From Psychrosphaera sp. B3R10 (GTDB taxonomy: Bacteria; Pseudomonadota; Gammaproteobacteria; Enterobacterales; Alteromonadaceae), in NCBI RefSeq assembly GCF_018861025.1, contig NZ_JAHKQH010000008.1:108470-172469 (forward strand): 64,000 bases of DNA, in the 5' to 3' direction. The stretch's first letter is position 1. Each line of letters begins with the position of its first letter. Positions 1 to 12,725 of the stretch are shown here, in pieces. The position numbers and the translations under genes were made by a program. The notes beneath the pieces were generated by a model that saw only the letters and a list, made by a program, of their open reading frames with translations, did no database searches and was not told where the DNA came from.

Positions 1-336
1 ATCTTAGAATGTCATTTGGTGTCAGGTAGTTTTGATTATTTGCTAAAAACTAGGGTAAAAAATATGGCGTCATATCGAAAACTGTTAGGCAATACATTAC
101 TAAAATTACCCTCAGTTAGCGCATCTCGGACCTATGTTGTGATGGAAGAAGTGAAGACAAATCAACCGATCCGAATCCATATATAGGCACGTTGTTGAAG
201 ATGTTAATGACTGACCAAAACTCTGTAACAAATAAGTGATCCCAATCGTTAATTTTGGTAGAGTTGCGAACAATATAAAAAGCGATTTTGGTCACTTTTG
301 AACTTAAAATAATAATAAATCTTGGAGTATTAGGTT
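1..336. other. Region upstream of ftsK, no gene seen
   Basis: This AT-rich stretch has no credible ORF. The only long open frame in it (minus strand, running into ftsK) resembles no protein family I know. It should hold the ftsK promoter. TTGGTC near 289 followed about 16 bp later by TAATAA is a weak candidate. GGAG at 324-327 and AGG at 332-334 can serve as ribosome binding site for the TTG start of ftsK. Whatever lies further upstream (lrp in many gammaproteobacteria) is outside the window. Confidence 0.4.
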
Positions 337-3033
337 TTGACTGACAATCAGCCAACTGTATTAAATGGATTTCAACGCTTACTAGAAGTTGGATTGCTTG
401 TAGCCGGCGCTGTGGCAATCTATATCCTAATCACTTTGTTTACCTTCGACCCTGCTGACCCAAGTTGGAGTAAAACAGGAAATTACGAATTAATTAAAAA
501 CGCTGGTGGAGCATTTGGTGCGTGGATAGCCGACGTACTTTTATTTACATTTGGTTGGTTAGCGTTTTTTGTACCTGTGCTTATCGCCCTTTGTGGTTGG
601 TTAATGTTTCGCAAGTTCCATGATCTTATTGAAGTTGATTACCTAGCGCTAGGCCTTAGACTCATTGGTTTCTTAATGTTTGTCATAGGTTGCTCAGCTA
701 TATGCAGTGTCAATTTTGACGACATCTATTATTTTTCTTCGGGCGGTATTGTAGGTGACGTTTTTGCCTATCTGCTCATGCCTTTATTTGGTTTTACTGG
801 CTCAACCTTATTATTTTTAGTCGCGATTATGATTGGCATTACTTTGATGACAGGTATCTCATGGATGCAGGTCGTCGATGGGTTAGGGCGAGTGACTTTG
901 AATTCTGTTTATTGGTTAATAAAACAAGTTTCAAACCTTTTTCATCGAGAACCTTCACCAAAAAGTAAACTCATACCGCAAGATAATAATGTAAATAGTG
1001 AAGCAAATATCTCTAGCGAAGTAGATGAACATTCTCTAAATGAAGAGAAGTCAGCTAAAACTAAGCAAACTCAAAACAAAGTTGCCGCACCTGATCATAC
1101 TGAAACCGAAAGTGCAGCGTCTAAAAGTTTGTTAAGCCAGTTTTTCGGAAGCGCCGAAGCATCGATTACCGAACAAAAGCTCACGCCGTCTATTTCAGAC
1201 ATAGATGTTGATACTCAACGTGAACTACCTCCTGCGGAGACCCCAAAGGCCGTTGAAGTAACGCCGACCTCAAGTAGACCACTTAGGCCAGACACTAAAG
1301 AGACTCCAGCAAAGGCTGTTGATGTTTCTTTTGACGACGATATGCCTTTTTCAATAGACGATATGGACAGCCCTGCTTCTTATTCTACCTTAGATGAACA
1401 AATCAAAGATGATGATATTTCAGGCGCATTAGAGAGTTTACAAACCGGTGACAAAAATGTGCACGAACGCGATACTGTGGCAACGGCATCGATTAAAAAA
1501 CCTGAACCTATGCCACTGACACTGCCTTCACTTGAGTTACTTGACCGTGCTGACAAAATAGAAAATCCAATTTCTCAAGAAGAGTTGGACGTTGTTTCTC
1601 GTTTGGTTGAAGTGAAATTAATGGACTTTAATATACAGGCGACTGTCGTTGGCGTTTACCCAGGCCCAGTAATTACGCGTTTTGAACTCGATTTAGCACC
1701 AGGCATTAAAGTCAGTAAAATATCCAGTTTATCAAAGGATTTGGCGCGTTCTTTATCAGCTATGAGTGTTCGTGTCGTTGAAGTTATTCCAGGGAAGTCG
1801 TTTATTGGTTTGGAAATACCAAACAAACATCGTCAAATTGTACGACTGTCAGAAGTCATGGATAGTACAGTATTCCAAAACGCCGCTTCACCATTAACTA
1901 TGGTTTTAGGTAAAGATATTGCCGGTAAGGCGGTTGTAGTTGATCTAGCAAAAATGCCACATTTATTGGTTGCGGGTACGACGGGCTCGGGTAAATCAGT
2001 TGGTGTTAACACCATGATTTTGAGTTTGTTGTATAAATCAACACCAGAAGATGTGCGATTGATCATGATCGATCCAAAAATGTTGGAACTTTCTGTCTAT
2101 GAAGGTATCCCACACTTGTTGTCTGAAGTTGTGACCGACATGAAGGAAGCGGCCAATGCACTTCGTTGGTGTGTGGGGGAAATGGAACGTCGATATAAAT
2201 TGATGTCTGCTATGGGCGTTAGAAACCTAAAAGGCTTTAATACTAAAGTACAAGAAGCGATTGATAGCGGTTCACCACTATTTGACCCGTTATGGAAAGA
2301 CTCTGACAACATGTTGGAATTTCCACCGCAATTAGAAAAGCTGCCAGCGATTGTTGTGGTTATTGATGAATTTGCCGACATGATGATGATAGTCGGTAAA
2401 AAGGTTGAAGAACTGATAGCTCGAATTGCGCAGAAGGCGAGGGCAGCGGGGATTCATTTAGTCTTAGCCACTCAGCGTCCTTCGGTGGATGTAATTACTG
2501 GATTAATTAAAGCGAATATTCCAACGCGTATGGCGTTTCAGGTTTCATCAAAAATTGATTCGCGAACTATTTTAGACCAACAAGGCGCAGAAAACCTTCT
2601 GGGCATGGGGGACATGTTGTATTTACCGCCTGGTTCAGGCGTTCCAACCCGTGTCCATGGGGCATTTGTTGACGATCATGAAGTCCATGCTGTCGTAAAT
2701 GATTGGAAATCAAAAGCAAAACCTAACTACGTTAGTGAAATTTTGCAAGGTGAAATGACCGACGAAAATATGCTTCCAGGTGAAGCCGCAGAAATGGCAG
2801 AAGGTGAAGAAGTCGACCCAGTATTTGACGAAGCAGTGGCATTTGTCACTGAAACGCGAAAAGTTTCGATATCAAGTATTCAACGAAAATTAAGAATTGG
2901 TTACAACCGTTCTGCCCGTATTGTCGAACAGATGGAAATAATGGGAATAGTAAGCACTGCGGCAAATAATGGCACACGTGAAGTGTTGGCTCCGCCACCG
3001 GTTAAAGCGGCGATTGATGAGGAATTAGATTAG
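337..3033 (+). CDS. ftsK: DNA translocase FtsK
   Basis: Septal DNA pump that clears chromosome termini from the closing septum and activates XerCD at dif. Seen: four hydrophobic segments in the first 170 residues (about 18-37, 62-88, 106-126, 140-168). An acidic, Pro/Ser-rich linker of roughly 250 residues follows, shorter than in E. coli. The RecA-like motor has Walker [10 protein letters not shown] near residue 546 and Walker [12 protein letters not shown] near 680. A C-terminal gamma winged helix (about 825-890) would read KOPS. At 898 aa it is a medium-length FtsK. The start is TTG with GGAG upstream; the MTDNQ N-terminus just before the first membrane helix fits the family. lolA and rarA follow closely, a common gammaproteobacterial order. 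Confidence 0.97.
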   Translation: MTDNQPTVLNGFQRLLEVGLLVAGAVAIYILITLFTFDPADPSWSKTGNYELIKNAGGAFGAWIADVLLFTFGWLAFFVPVLIALCGWLMFRKFHDLIEVDYLALGLRLIGFLMFVIGCSAICSVNFDDIYYFSSGGIVGDVFAYLLMPLFGFTGSTLLFLVAIMIGITLMTGISWMQVVDGLGRVTLNSVYWLIKQVSNLFHREPSPKSKLIPQDNNVNSEANISSEVDEHSLNEEKSAKTKQTQNKVAAPDHTETESAASKSLLSQFFGSAEASITEQKLTPSISDIDVDTQRELPPAETPKAVEVTPTSSRPLRPDTKETPAKAVDVSFDDDMPFSIDDMDSPASYSTLDEQIKDDDISGALESLQTGDKNVHERDTVATASIKKPEPMPLTLPSLELLDRADKIENPISQEELDVVSRLVEVKLMDFNIQATVVGVYPGPVITRFELDLAPGIKVSKISSLSKDLARSLSAMSVRVVEVIPGKSFIGLEIPNKHRQIVRLSEVMDSTVFQNAASPLTMVLGKDIAGKAVVVDLAKMPHLLVAGTTGSGKSVGVNTMILSLLYKSTPEDVRLIMIDPKMLELSVYEGIPHLLSEVVTDMKEAANALRWCVGEMERRYKLMSAMGVRNLKGFNTKVQEAIDSGSPLFDPLWKDSDNMLEFPPQLEKLPAIVVVIDEFADMMMIVGKKVEELIARIAQKARAAGIHLVLATQRPSVDVITGLIKANIPTRMAFQVSSKIDSRTILDQQGAENLLGMGDMLYLPPGSGVPTRVHGAFVDDHEVHAVVNDWKSKAKPNYVSEILQGEMTDENMLPGEAAEMAEGEEVDPVFDEAVAFVTETRKVSISSIQRKLRIGYNRSARIVEQMEIMGIVSTAANNGTREVLAPPPVKAAIDEELD

Positions 3034-3036
3034 TTT

Positions 3037-3708
3037 ATGGTTAAGTATTTAGCAGTAATAAAACAATGTATGGTTGCAAGCGTCGTATTAGTTAGTATGG
3101 CCGCCAACTCGGCTGATGTAACTAAAACAGCCGAAGTCGAATTACGTACAATTTTAAAACAATACAATGGGTTTTCAGCCGATTTTTCTCAACGAGTTGT
3201 CGATAGTGAACTTAATGTATTGCACGAAGCACAGGGGCGTTTGAAGTTTAAACAACCGGGATTGTTTTTGTGGGAAATCACTGAACCTGAACCTGAGTTA
3301 CTAGTATCTAATGGCGAGACATTATGGTGGTTTAATCCATTTATCGAACAGGTCTCGTTGTTTGATGCAAGCCAAGCTGTCGCTCAAACGCCATTTGCCT
3401 TGCTCGTTTCCCAAGACGATGAAACGTGGTCACAGTTTACGATCGAAAAACAACAAAACCACTTTGTTGTAAGTCCTAAATTGCTTGACCAAGCTCAAGT
3501 TATAGAACTTAAAGTAACGTTTAAAGACACTTTGTTGACCAATATAGCGGTGGTCGGTCGTACCATGCAAGTGAGCCAGTATGCAATTTCAAATCAAGTT
3601 TTTGCCGACGTAGACAATGGCTTGTTTCAGTTTGAAATACCATTGGGAACAGATATCGACGACCAAAGGCAATTGCCAAAAGTTGTTGACGGCAATGTTG
3701 AATATTAA
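3037..3708 (+). CDS. lolA: Outer-membrane lipoprotein carrier LolA
   Basis: Periplasmic chaperone that takes lipoproteins from LolCDE and hands them to LolB. Seen: a signal peptide of about 26 residues ending near NSA-D, then a mature domain of about 197 residues with the family patterns NGFSADFSQ and LKFKQPGLFLWE. The length of 223 aa is normal. It starts 3 bp after the ftsK stop, so it is probably co-transcribed and translationally coupled. The partner transporter LolCDE is also in this window at 25.3-28.6 kb, on a separate transcript. No anomaly seen. Confidence 0.95.
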   Translation: MVKYLAVIKQCMVASVVLVSMAANSADVTKTAEVELRTILKQYNGFSADFSQRVVDSELNVLHEAQGRLKFKQPGLFLWEITEPEPELLVSNGETLWWFNPFIEQVSLFDASQAVAQTPFALLVSQDDETWSQFTIEKQQNHFVVSPKLLDQAQVIELKVTFKDTLLTNIAVVGRTMQVSQYAISNQVFADVDNGLFQFEIPLGTDIDDQRQLPKVVDGNVEY

Positions 3709-3719
3709 GGTTTTGACTG

Positions 3720-5057
3720 TTGGCTACTCAAGGTTTTGACTTTACCCCTACTGAAAGTGCCCCATTAGCGTCTAGAATGCGTCCCCGTGTCATAGATGAC
3801 TATGTTGGGCAGACGCATTTGGTTGGCGAGGGTAAGGCGATTCGACGTATGATCGAGGCGAAAAAATGCCATTCGATGATATTGTGGGGACCTCCGGGAA
3901 CCGGTAAAACAACACTTGCAGATTTGATTGCCCATTATGCAGACGCGGATGTTGAAAAGCTTTCTGCGATTAGCGCTGGTGTTAAAGACATTCGTGCAAC
4001 CATTGAACGGGCCAAAGAACGGCTAGTAAACCAAGGTAAAAAAACTGTGTTGTTTGTCGATGAAGTTCATCGATTTAATAAAAGCCAACAAGATGCGTTT
4101 TTACCCTTTATTGAAGATGGCACGGTGAGCTTTATTGGAGCAACGACCGAAAATCCGTCGTTTGAACTCAATAATGCAATATTGTCTCGCGCCCGTGTAT
4201 ATATCCTCAAAGCCATCGAAGACTCAGATTTGGCTCTGTTATTGGACCGAGCACTTTGCGATAAAGTGGATGGTCTAGGCGCGCACAATTTAAAGATTAA
4301 TGCCGACAATCGAGATTTGCTAATAAAACTATCGAACGGTGATGGTAGAAAATTACTGAATTTTCTAGAACTATGTTGTGACTTAGTTGAACAAGATAAT
4401 CAGATCACAAAAGAGATCATAGAGCAGGCCACTGGTAATCAGATGGCTACCTTTGATAAAGGCGGTGATCATTTTTATAACTTGATTTCAGCCTTTCATA
4501 AGTCGGTGCGAGGTTCAGCCCCTGATGCCGCTTTATATTGGTTCTGCCGTATTTTAGCGGGTGGTGGTGACCCTTTGTATGTCGCGCGGCGATTATTAGC
4601 CATCGCTACTGAAGATATAGGCAATGCGGATCCTAGAGCCATGGAGGTTGCCCTTAATGCATGGGATATTTTTCACCGTGTCGGGCCTGCAGAAGGTGAA
4701 CGCGCAATAGCTCAGGCCACATTATATTTAGCTGCCGCACCCAAAAGTAACGCTGTTTATGTCGCCTTTAAACAGGCCAAACGGATGGCATCCGACTTAC
4801 CGAGTTTTGATGTGCCTAAGCATTTAACAAATGCACCTACGGAACTAATGAAACAAACAGGTAATGGTGAAGGTTACCGGTATGCTCACGACGAACCTGG
4901 TGCCTATGCGGCGGGCGAAGAGTACTTTCCAGCGGAATTAGCCAATACTAAATTATATGAACCTAGTGATCGTGGACTCGAACGAAAAATTAAAGAGAAA
5001 TTGGAATATCTACAATCACTAGACGACAACAGCCCTATCACTCGTAGAAAGGACTAA
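3720..5057 (+). CDS. rarA: Replication-associated recombination protein RarA (MgsA) AAA ATPase
   Basis: Clamp-loader-like AAA+ ATPase that acts at stalled forks and at the replisome. Seen: [17 protein letters not shown] at the N-terminus, Walker [10 protein letters not shown] around residue 57, Walker [21 protein letters not shown] around 108, sensor-1 [10 protein letters not shown], then the C-terminal MgsA tetramerisation region ending near residue 430. The 445 aa length is normal. The start is TTG at 3720, 11 bp after the lolA stop; [10 protein letters not shown] before the conserved LASRMRP block supports it. The ftsK-lolA-rarA-crcB-serS order is typical of gammaproteobacteria and suggests one operon. 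Confidence 0.96.
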   Translation: MATQGFDFTPTESAPLASRMRPRVIDDYVGQTHLVGEGKAIRRMIEAKKCHSMILWGPPGTGKTTLADLIAHYADADVEKLSAISAGVKDIRATIERAKERLVNQGKKTVLFVDEVHRFNKSQQDAFLPFIEDGTVSFIGATTENPSFELNNAILSRARVYILKAIEDSDLALLLDRALCDKVDGLGAHNLKINADNRDLLIKLSNGDGRKLLNFLELCCDLVEQDNQITKEIIEQATGNQMATFDKGGDHFYNLISAFHKSVRGSAPDAALYWFCRILAGGGDPLYVARRLLAIATEDIGNADPRAMEVALNAWDIFHRVGPAEGERAIAQATLYLAAAPKSNAVYVAFKQAKRMASDLPSFDVPKHLTNAPTELMKQTGNGEGYRYAHDEPGAYAAGEEYFPAELANTKLYEPSDRGLERKIKEKLEYLQSLDDNSPITRRKD

Positions 5058-5060
5058 ATT

Positions 5061-5444
5061 TTGAGTTTGAGCAGTATTGTTTTTGTCGCGATTGGCGGCG
5101 CTATAGGTGCAAGTTTACGTTACAGTGCAACCATTGGCGTAACTGCATGGTTAGGCAAAGGATTTCCCTATACAACCTTGTTAGTTAATATCTTGGGTTC
5201 ATTTATTATGGGCCTCTTATTTAGCTTAATTGAACATGGTATAGTTGCTGAATTGCCTTGGCGACCTTTGATAGGTGTAGGAATATTAGGCGCATTGACG
5301 ACTTTTTCAACATTTTCGCTCGACACGTTGTTGATGTTGCAAAACGGTGAATGGCAAAAAGCCTTAATCAATATATTATTAAATGTTTTGGTCTGTATTT
5401 TAGCCGCTTGGCTAGGGATGCAATTGGTACCGAATCGAACGTAA
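5061..5444 (+). CDS. crcB: Fluoride ion channel CrcB/Fluc
   Basis: Small membrane protein that exports fluoride as a dual-topology dimer. Seen: four hydrophobic helices in 127 aa and the family signatures [21 protein letters not shown] and [13 protein letters not shown], the last carrying the pore Phe and the central Na+-site residues. The start is TTG at 5061, 3 bp after the rarA stop. No fluoride riboswitch is present upstream, as expected inside an operon. It lies between rarA and serS as in many relatives. Confidence 0.95.
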   Translation: MSLSSIVFVAIGGAIGASLRYSATIGVTAWLGKGFPYTTLLVNILGSFIMGLLFSLIEHGIVAELPWRPLIGVGILGALTTFSTFSLDTLLMLQNGEWQKALINILLNVLVCILAAWLGMQLVPNRT

Positions 5445-5461
5445 ATTTTAAGAATGGGTAG

Positions 5462-6784
<1,323 letters not shown>

Positions 6785-6811
6785 TTTAAAATTGGTCGAA
6801 TTGCAGTTTAG

Positions 6812-6836
6812 AATCGGGGCAAAGTTTGCCCCGATT
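6812..6836 (+). terminator. Hairpin after serS
   Basis: AATCGGGGCAAA at 6812-6823 and its exact reverse complement at 6825-6836 form a 12-bp inverted repeat around one G, effectively an 11-bp stem with a 3-nt loop. The following bases are ATACTTTG, so the T tract is poor. It probably ends or attenuates the ftsK-serS transcript before the small membrane-protein genes. Confidence 0.6.
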
Positions 6837-6865
6837 ATACTTTGAGCATAAAAATAAGAAAAATT

Positions 6866-7099
6866 ATGGCTGATAACGACGCTAAAGAAGATAAAAAGGC
6901 GGCAAAAGCGCAAGCTAAAGCTGATAAAAAAGCCGAAAAAGCGGGTGGTAAATCAGGTGACAAACCAGTTAAAAAGGAAAAACCGTTTAGCTTAGCAAGA
7001 CGTTTGATGACCATGTTTTATTGGTTTGTGATGATTGCTGGAGTGTCTGCATTAGTGTGGCAAGGTTTTGCTGCTTACAATCTGTTTACTGGAAATTAG
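6866..7099 (+). CDS. Small Lys/Ala-rich single-pass membrane protein, function unknown
   Basis: I do not recognise a function. From ATG at 6866 it is 77 aa. Residues 2-37 are highly charged with repeated AKADKKAEK-like steps, and one hydrophobic helix (about 51-70) follows near the C-terminus. The basic arm is probably cytoplasmic. An upstream in-frame TTG at 6842 would add 8 residues but overlaps the end of the serS hairpin region and has no good ribosome site, so I chose the ATG. It is followed 11 bp later by a DUF3301-like gene, and the two probably form a pair. Confidence 0.6.
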   Translation: MADNDAKEDKKAAKAQAKADKKAEKAGGKSGDKPVKKEKPFSLARRLMTMFYWFVMIAGVSALVWQGFAAYNLFTGN

Positions 7100-7110
7100 A
7101 AGCGTTTACT

Positions 7111-7404
7111 ATGTTTGATTTAACCTCTGTCTGGATATTGATGCTGTTTTTTATCATCATAGGTGTGTTTTGGAAAATCCGGAGTTTTGCCGAATTAGCC
7201 AGAGTATCAGCCGAGGACTATTGCAATAAGCATGGTTTACAACTGCTGTCGGTCGCTATGGGAACAATTCGAGTAAGAATTAAAAAAGGGGTTAACATTG
7301 TTGTGACTTTTGATTTAAATTATAGTCCAGAGGGGATTACCGCGAAGCAAGGTGAAATTGAAATCATCAACGGCAAAGTCAATCAAATCTCACACTGGAG
7401 CTAG
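7111..7404 (+). CDS. DUF3301-like membrane protein
   Basis: 97 aa from ATG 7111: one N-terminal membrane helix (about 6-24, ILMLFFIIIGVFW), then a basic soluble domain with AEDYCNKHGLQLLSVAMG and RVRIKKG, the pattern of gammaproteobacterial DUF3301 proteins of unknown function. An open frame continues upstream into the preceding gene, but the ATG giving MFDLTSVWI matches family length. It converges on nadD with about 115 bp between stops; no clear terminator is visible there. Confidence 0.65.
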   Translation: MFDLTSVWILMLFFIIIGVFWKIRSFAELARVSAEDYCNKHGLQLLSVAMGTIRVRIKKGVNIVVTFDLNYSPEGITAKQGEIEIINGKVNQISHWS

Positions 7405-7520
7405 TCAACCTAGCAGTGAAAAGTCAACGGTACCATTCGTACCTTATCTTCAATACAAGCGTTATTAGTTAACCTAGTGTTAAATCTTCCAGCAAGTACC
7501 GTAATCTAACCAAACATGTG

Positions 7521-8210
7521 TCAATAAAGCTGATTGTTTTGTATATATGCGGCTACTTGTTGCGGTAACCAATCTTGTAATCTATCGGCATCATCATTTT
7601 TAAAGGCTTGTCTTATCTCGGTGGACGAAATATCAATTAACGCATTTTCCACAATATGGATCCGTTTACCTAAAAACGGAATAAGTACCGGTGCGAGCGT
7701 CGGTTGCGTAGTAGTATTTTCTTGTATGTCTAGTTGCAACTTGTATTGCGGCCTTGCCATGACGATAAGATGACACACTTCTAGTATATTTTGCCACTCA
7801 ACCCATTGGGTGAAACTTAATAACGAATCCATACCAACAATAAAGTAGTACTCCGTATTGGGTTCTAGCTGTTTAAAATTTTTTAGCGTATTTATTGTGT
7901 AGCTGTTGCCCATTTGTTCAAGTTCGAATTCGCTTATTTCTGTAGGTATGGGGCTATGCACAGACGCTAATGCCAATTTACACATATTAAGTCGATGATG
8001 ACTCTTAGTTGCACAGCTATTTTTCAAGGGTTGTTTATAGCAAGGTAAATAGATTAACTTTCCAATATCAAATTGTGTGACAGCATCAAAAACAGGCGTT
8101 AAATGCCCAAAATGAATGGGGTCGAAACTGCCTCCAAAAATGGCGACTTTTTTTGGTTCCGCCTTTTCTTTGGTTTTACTATCGATTGATATCGTAGGTT
8201 GTTGAGTCAT
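7521..8210 (-). CDS. nadD: Nicotinate-nucleotide adenylyltransferase
   Basis: Converts nicotinate mononucleotide and ATP to deamido-NAD in NAD synthesis. Seen: nucleotidyltransferase motif GGSFDPIHFGH at residues 26-36 with the HxGH pair, a central VGMDSLLSFTQW, and SSTEIR near residue 203 for phosphate binding. The 229 aa include a Lys/Glu-rich N-terminal extension of about 20 residues relative to E. coli NadD. It lies 26 bp after holA, the usual partner. rsfS (ybeB) and rlmH, which normally follow nadD, are absent here: the next gene converges from the other strand. Confidence 0.94.
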   Translation of the reverse strand: MTQQPTISIDSKTKEKAEPKKVAIFGGSFDPIHFGHLTPVFDAVTQFDIGKLIYLPCYKQPLKNSCATKSHHRLNMCKLALASVHSPIPTEISEFELEQMGNSYTINTLKNFKQLEPNTEYYFIVGMDSLLSFTQWVEWQNILEVCHLIVMARPQYKLQLDIQENTTTQPTLAPVLIPFLGKRIHIVENALIDISSTEIRQAFKNDDADRLQDWLPQQVAAYIQNNQLY

Positions 8211-8236
8211 TTTCAGAAGTTCACTGGCTAAACAAG

Positions 8237-9280
8237 TTAACGGATGAGCGGAAGTTTTAATCCGCTAATGTTGGCATTGCCCGTTAACAACAAGGCAATA
8301 TGAGCAAACATTGAATAAGGACATTGAGGCGAAAATGTTTTAATCGCAAAATCGACTTCTGACAACAATTTTAAAGCTTCGTTAACCGCGGTCGCTGGCA
8401 GTTTATTTGCAGCATTAAGAAATACGTTTTGTTTGTTTTTCCAAACTCGGTGTTTATCAAATACGGGGGTCGGTGGTTGGCCTTTCACAATGGCAGATTG
8501 TAACTGAGTTAACAACATTAAATCTTTTTGCAGTGACCACATAATTATATTCGGTTCAAAATCTTCCAACTTGAGTCGTTGCAAAATGGTCATACAGCGT
8601 TGGCTATTGCCAGCCCATATGCTGTCTATAAACTGAAATACGCTGTATTTAGCCTGATCAGCCACAAACCGTTCAATGATACTAATATCAATGTGTTGTT
8701 GTTGCCCTAGAGCCATATTGAGTTTTTGTAATTCTTGCGCCGTTGCCAATAAGTTGCCCGAAGTAAAATTAAGCAAATATTGTTGGGCATTTGTATCCAT
8801 ACTCAAGCCATGTTCGACTAATTGCTGTTGTAACCAACGAGTGAGGTGATTCCCGTCAATTTCATAAACGGGAATGTATAAACCAACTTTATCTAAGGCT
8901 TTAAACCAAGCACTTTTAGTTTGGTTGGCATCAAGTTTAGGGCCGAACAACACTAAAATGGTATTTTCATCCAACTCAGGTGCGATTTGCTTTAAAACCT
9001 CTGAACCTGCTTTGCCAATTTTATTGCTGTTAAGCTCAACTTCGACTATTTTTTTATCAGAAAATAGGGACATCGCCTGACAATGTTGGGCTACGTCGAG
9101 CCAGTCAAATTGGTCGTCGTCAGCTAATCGAATAAACTCGTCAAACCCTTGCTGTTTGGCGGCGGCTTTGATCTTTTTACGACAATCATCAATTTGAAAT
9201 GGTTCATCACCAAACAATAGATAGCAATTTGAAAGGCCTTTAGATAGGTTTTGCTGAATTTGATTGGCGTAAATTTTCAT
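8237..9280 (-). CDS. holA: DNA polymerase III delta subunit
   Basis: Clamp-loader subunit that opens the beta clamp. Seen: 347 aa with NLSKGLSNCYLLFGDEPFQI at the N-terminus (the YLLxGDEPxxI family signature), the MSLFSDKKIVEVEL strand and a helical C-terminal collar. Normal length. Its ATG lies 4 bp downstream of the lptE stop, giving leuS-lptE-holA-nadD, a conserved gammaproteobacterial cluster. Confidence 0.95.
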   Translation of the reverse strand: MKIYANQIQQNLSKGLSNCYLLFGDEPFQIDDCRKKIKAAAKQQGFDEFIRLADDDQFDWLDVAQHCQAMSLFSDKKIVEVELNSNKIGKAGSEVLKQIAPELDENTILVLFGPKLDANQTKSAWFKALDKVGLYIPVYEIDGNHLTRWLQQQLVEHGLSMDTNAQQYLLNFTSGNLLATAQELQKLNMALGQQQHIDISIIERFVADQAKYSVFQFIDSIWAGNSQRCMTILQRLKLEDFEPNIIMWSLQKDLMLLTQLQSAIVKGQPPTPVFDKHRVWKNKQNVFLNAANKLPATAVNEALKLLSEVDFAIKTFSPQCPYSMFAHIALLLTGNANISGLKLPLIR

Positions 9281-9284
9281 CGTG

Positions 9285-9770
9285 TTATTGGATCATCATC
9301 AGCTGAGACAAAATACGGTCACTGGCTAAAACACGAAGCTCAGACAATATAAGCTGACGTTCACGTTCTTTTGCTAATGCGTTATTCGGATCGTCCTGAA
9401 ACTCGCGACTTAATTCAAAGTTAAAACTAAGCGGTTCTTTATTTGGTTTTTGCACTTGGTATCGAACTAAATAAATTAGCTCATACTCGGCGACTTGACC
9501 ATTAGGGAACAACGACAATGTTTTACGCTGAAACTGCTCGGGCAATATTCGTAACTCAGCAATGTTAGCTGTTTTCTTCTTAACTAAGTCCACTTGGTTT
9601 TGCGTTAATCGTCGTTCAACCTGCTTAGCTAAAGGGCTAAATTTATTGTCAGATGATAAATGGATCTTTTTTAATGAGTCGGGGAGATAGTAATGGCCCT
9701 TTAATCGAAAGCCACAGCCATTAAGCGAGCTGCAAATGACAACAATTATTAACAACCATATCGCTTTCAT
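9285..9770 (-). CDS. lptE: LPS-assembly lipoprotein LptE
   Basis: Outer-membrane lipoprotein that plugs the LptD barrel for LPS delivery. Seen: signal sequence with lipobox LNGC (Cys about residue 19), the conserved GFRLKGHYYLPDSLKKIHL start of the mature domain, and a short C-terminal helix with RILSQLMMIQ. 161 aa, slightly short. Follows leuS after a 97-bp gap containing a perfect hairpin. Confidence 0.93.
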   Translation of the reverse strand: MKAIWLLIIVVICSSLNGCGFRLKGHYYLPDSLKKIHLSSDNKFSPLAKQVERRLTQNQVDLVKKKTANIAELRILPEQFQRKTLSLFPNGQVAEYELIYLVRYQVQKPNKEPLSFNFELSREFQDDPNNALAKERERQLILSELRVLASDRILSQLMMIQ

Positions 9771-9801
9771 TTTATCTGCCTTTGTTGATTTTATTGACCA
9801 T

Positions 9802-9834
9802 TAAAACTTGGTCAGCCTTAGAAAAGGCTGACCA
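9802..9834 (-). terminator. Hairpin between leuS and lptE
   Basis: TGGTCAGCCTT at 9809-9819 pairs exactly with 9824-9834 (11-bp stem, 4-nt loop). On the minus strand it is followed by AAGTTTTAA. It probably cuts expression of lptE-holA-nadD relative to leuS, or acts as an RNA processing site. The T run is short, so termination may be partial. Confidence 0.65.
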
Positions 9835-9867
9835 CATAAACTTAGCTACTGCGGCTAATCTAACGGA

Positions 9868-12725
<2,858 letters not shown>

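Noticed and set aside
116..418. Minus-strand open frame across the ftsK start
   Set aside because: It overlaps the conserved FtsK N-terminus, shows no protein-like motif and lacks a good ribosome site.
7021..7110. Upstream extension of the DUF3301-like gene
   Set aside because: It overlaps the preceding small gene in another frame; the ATG at 7111 fits family length.
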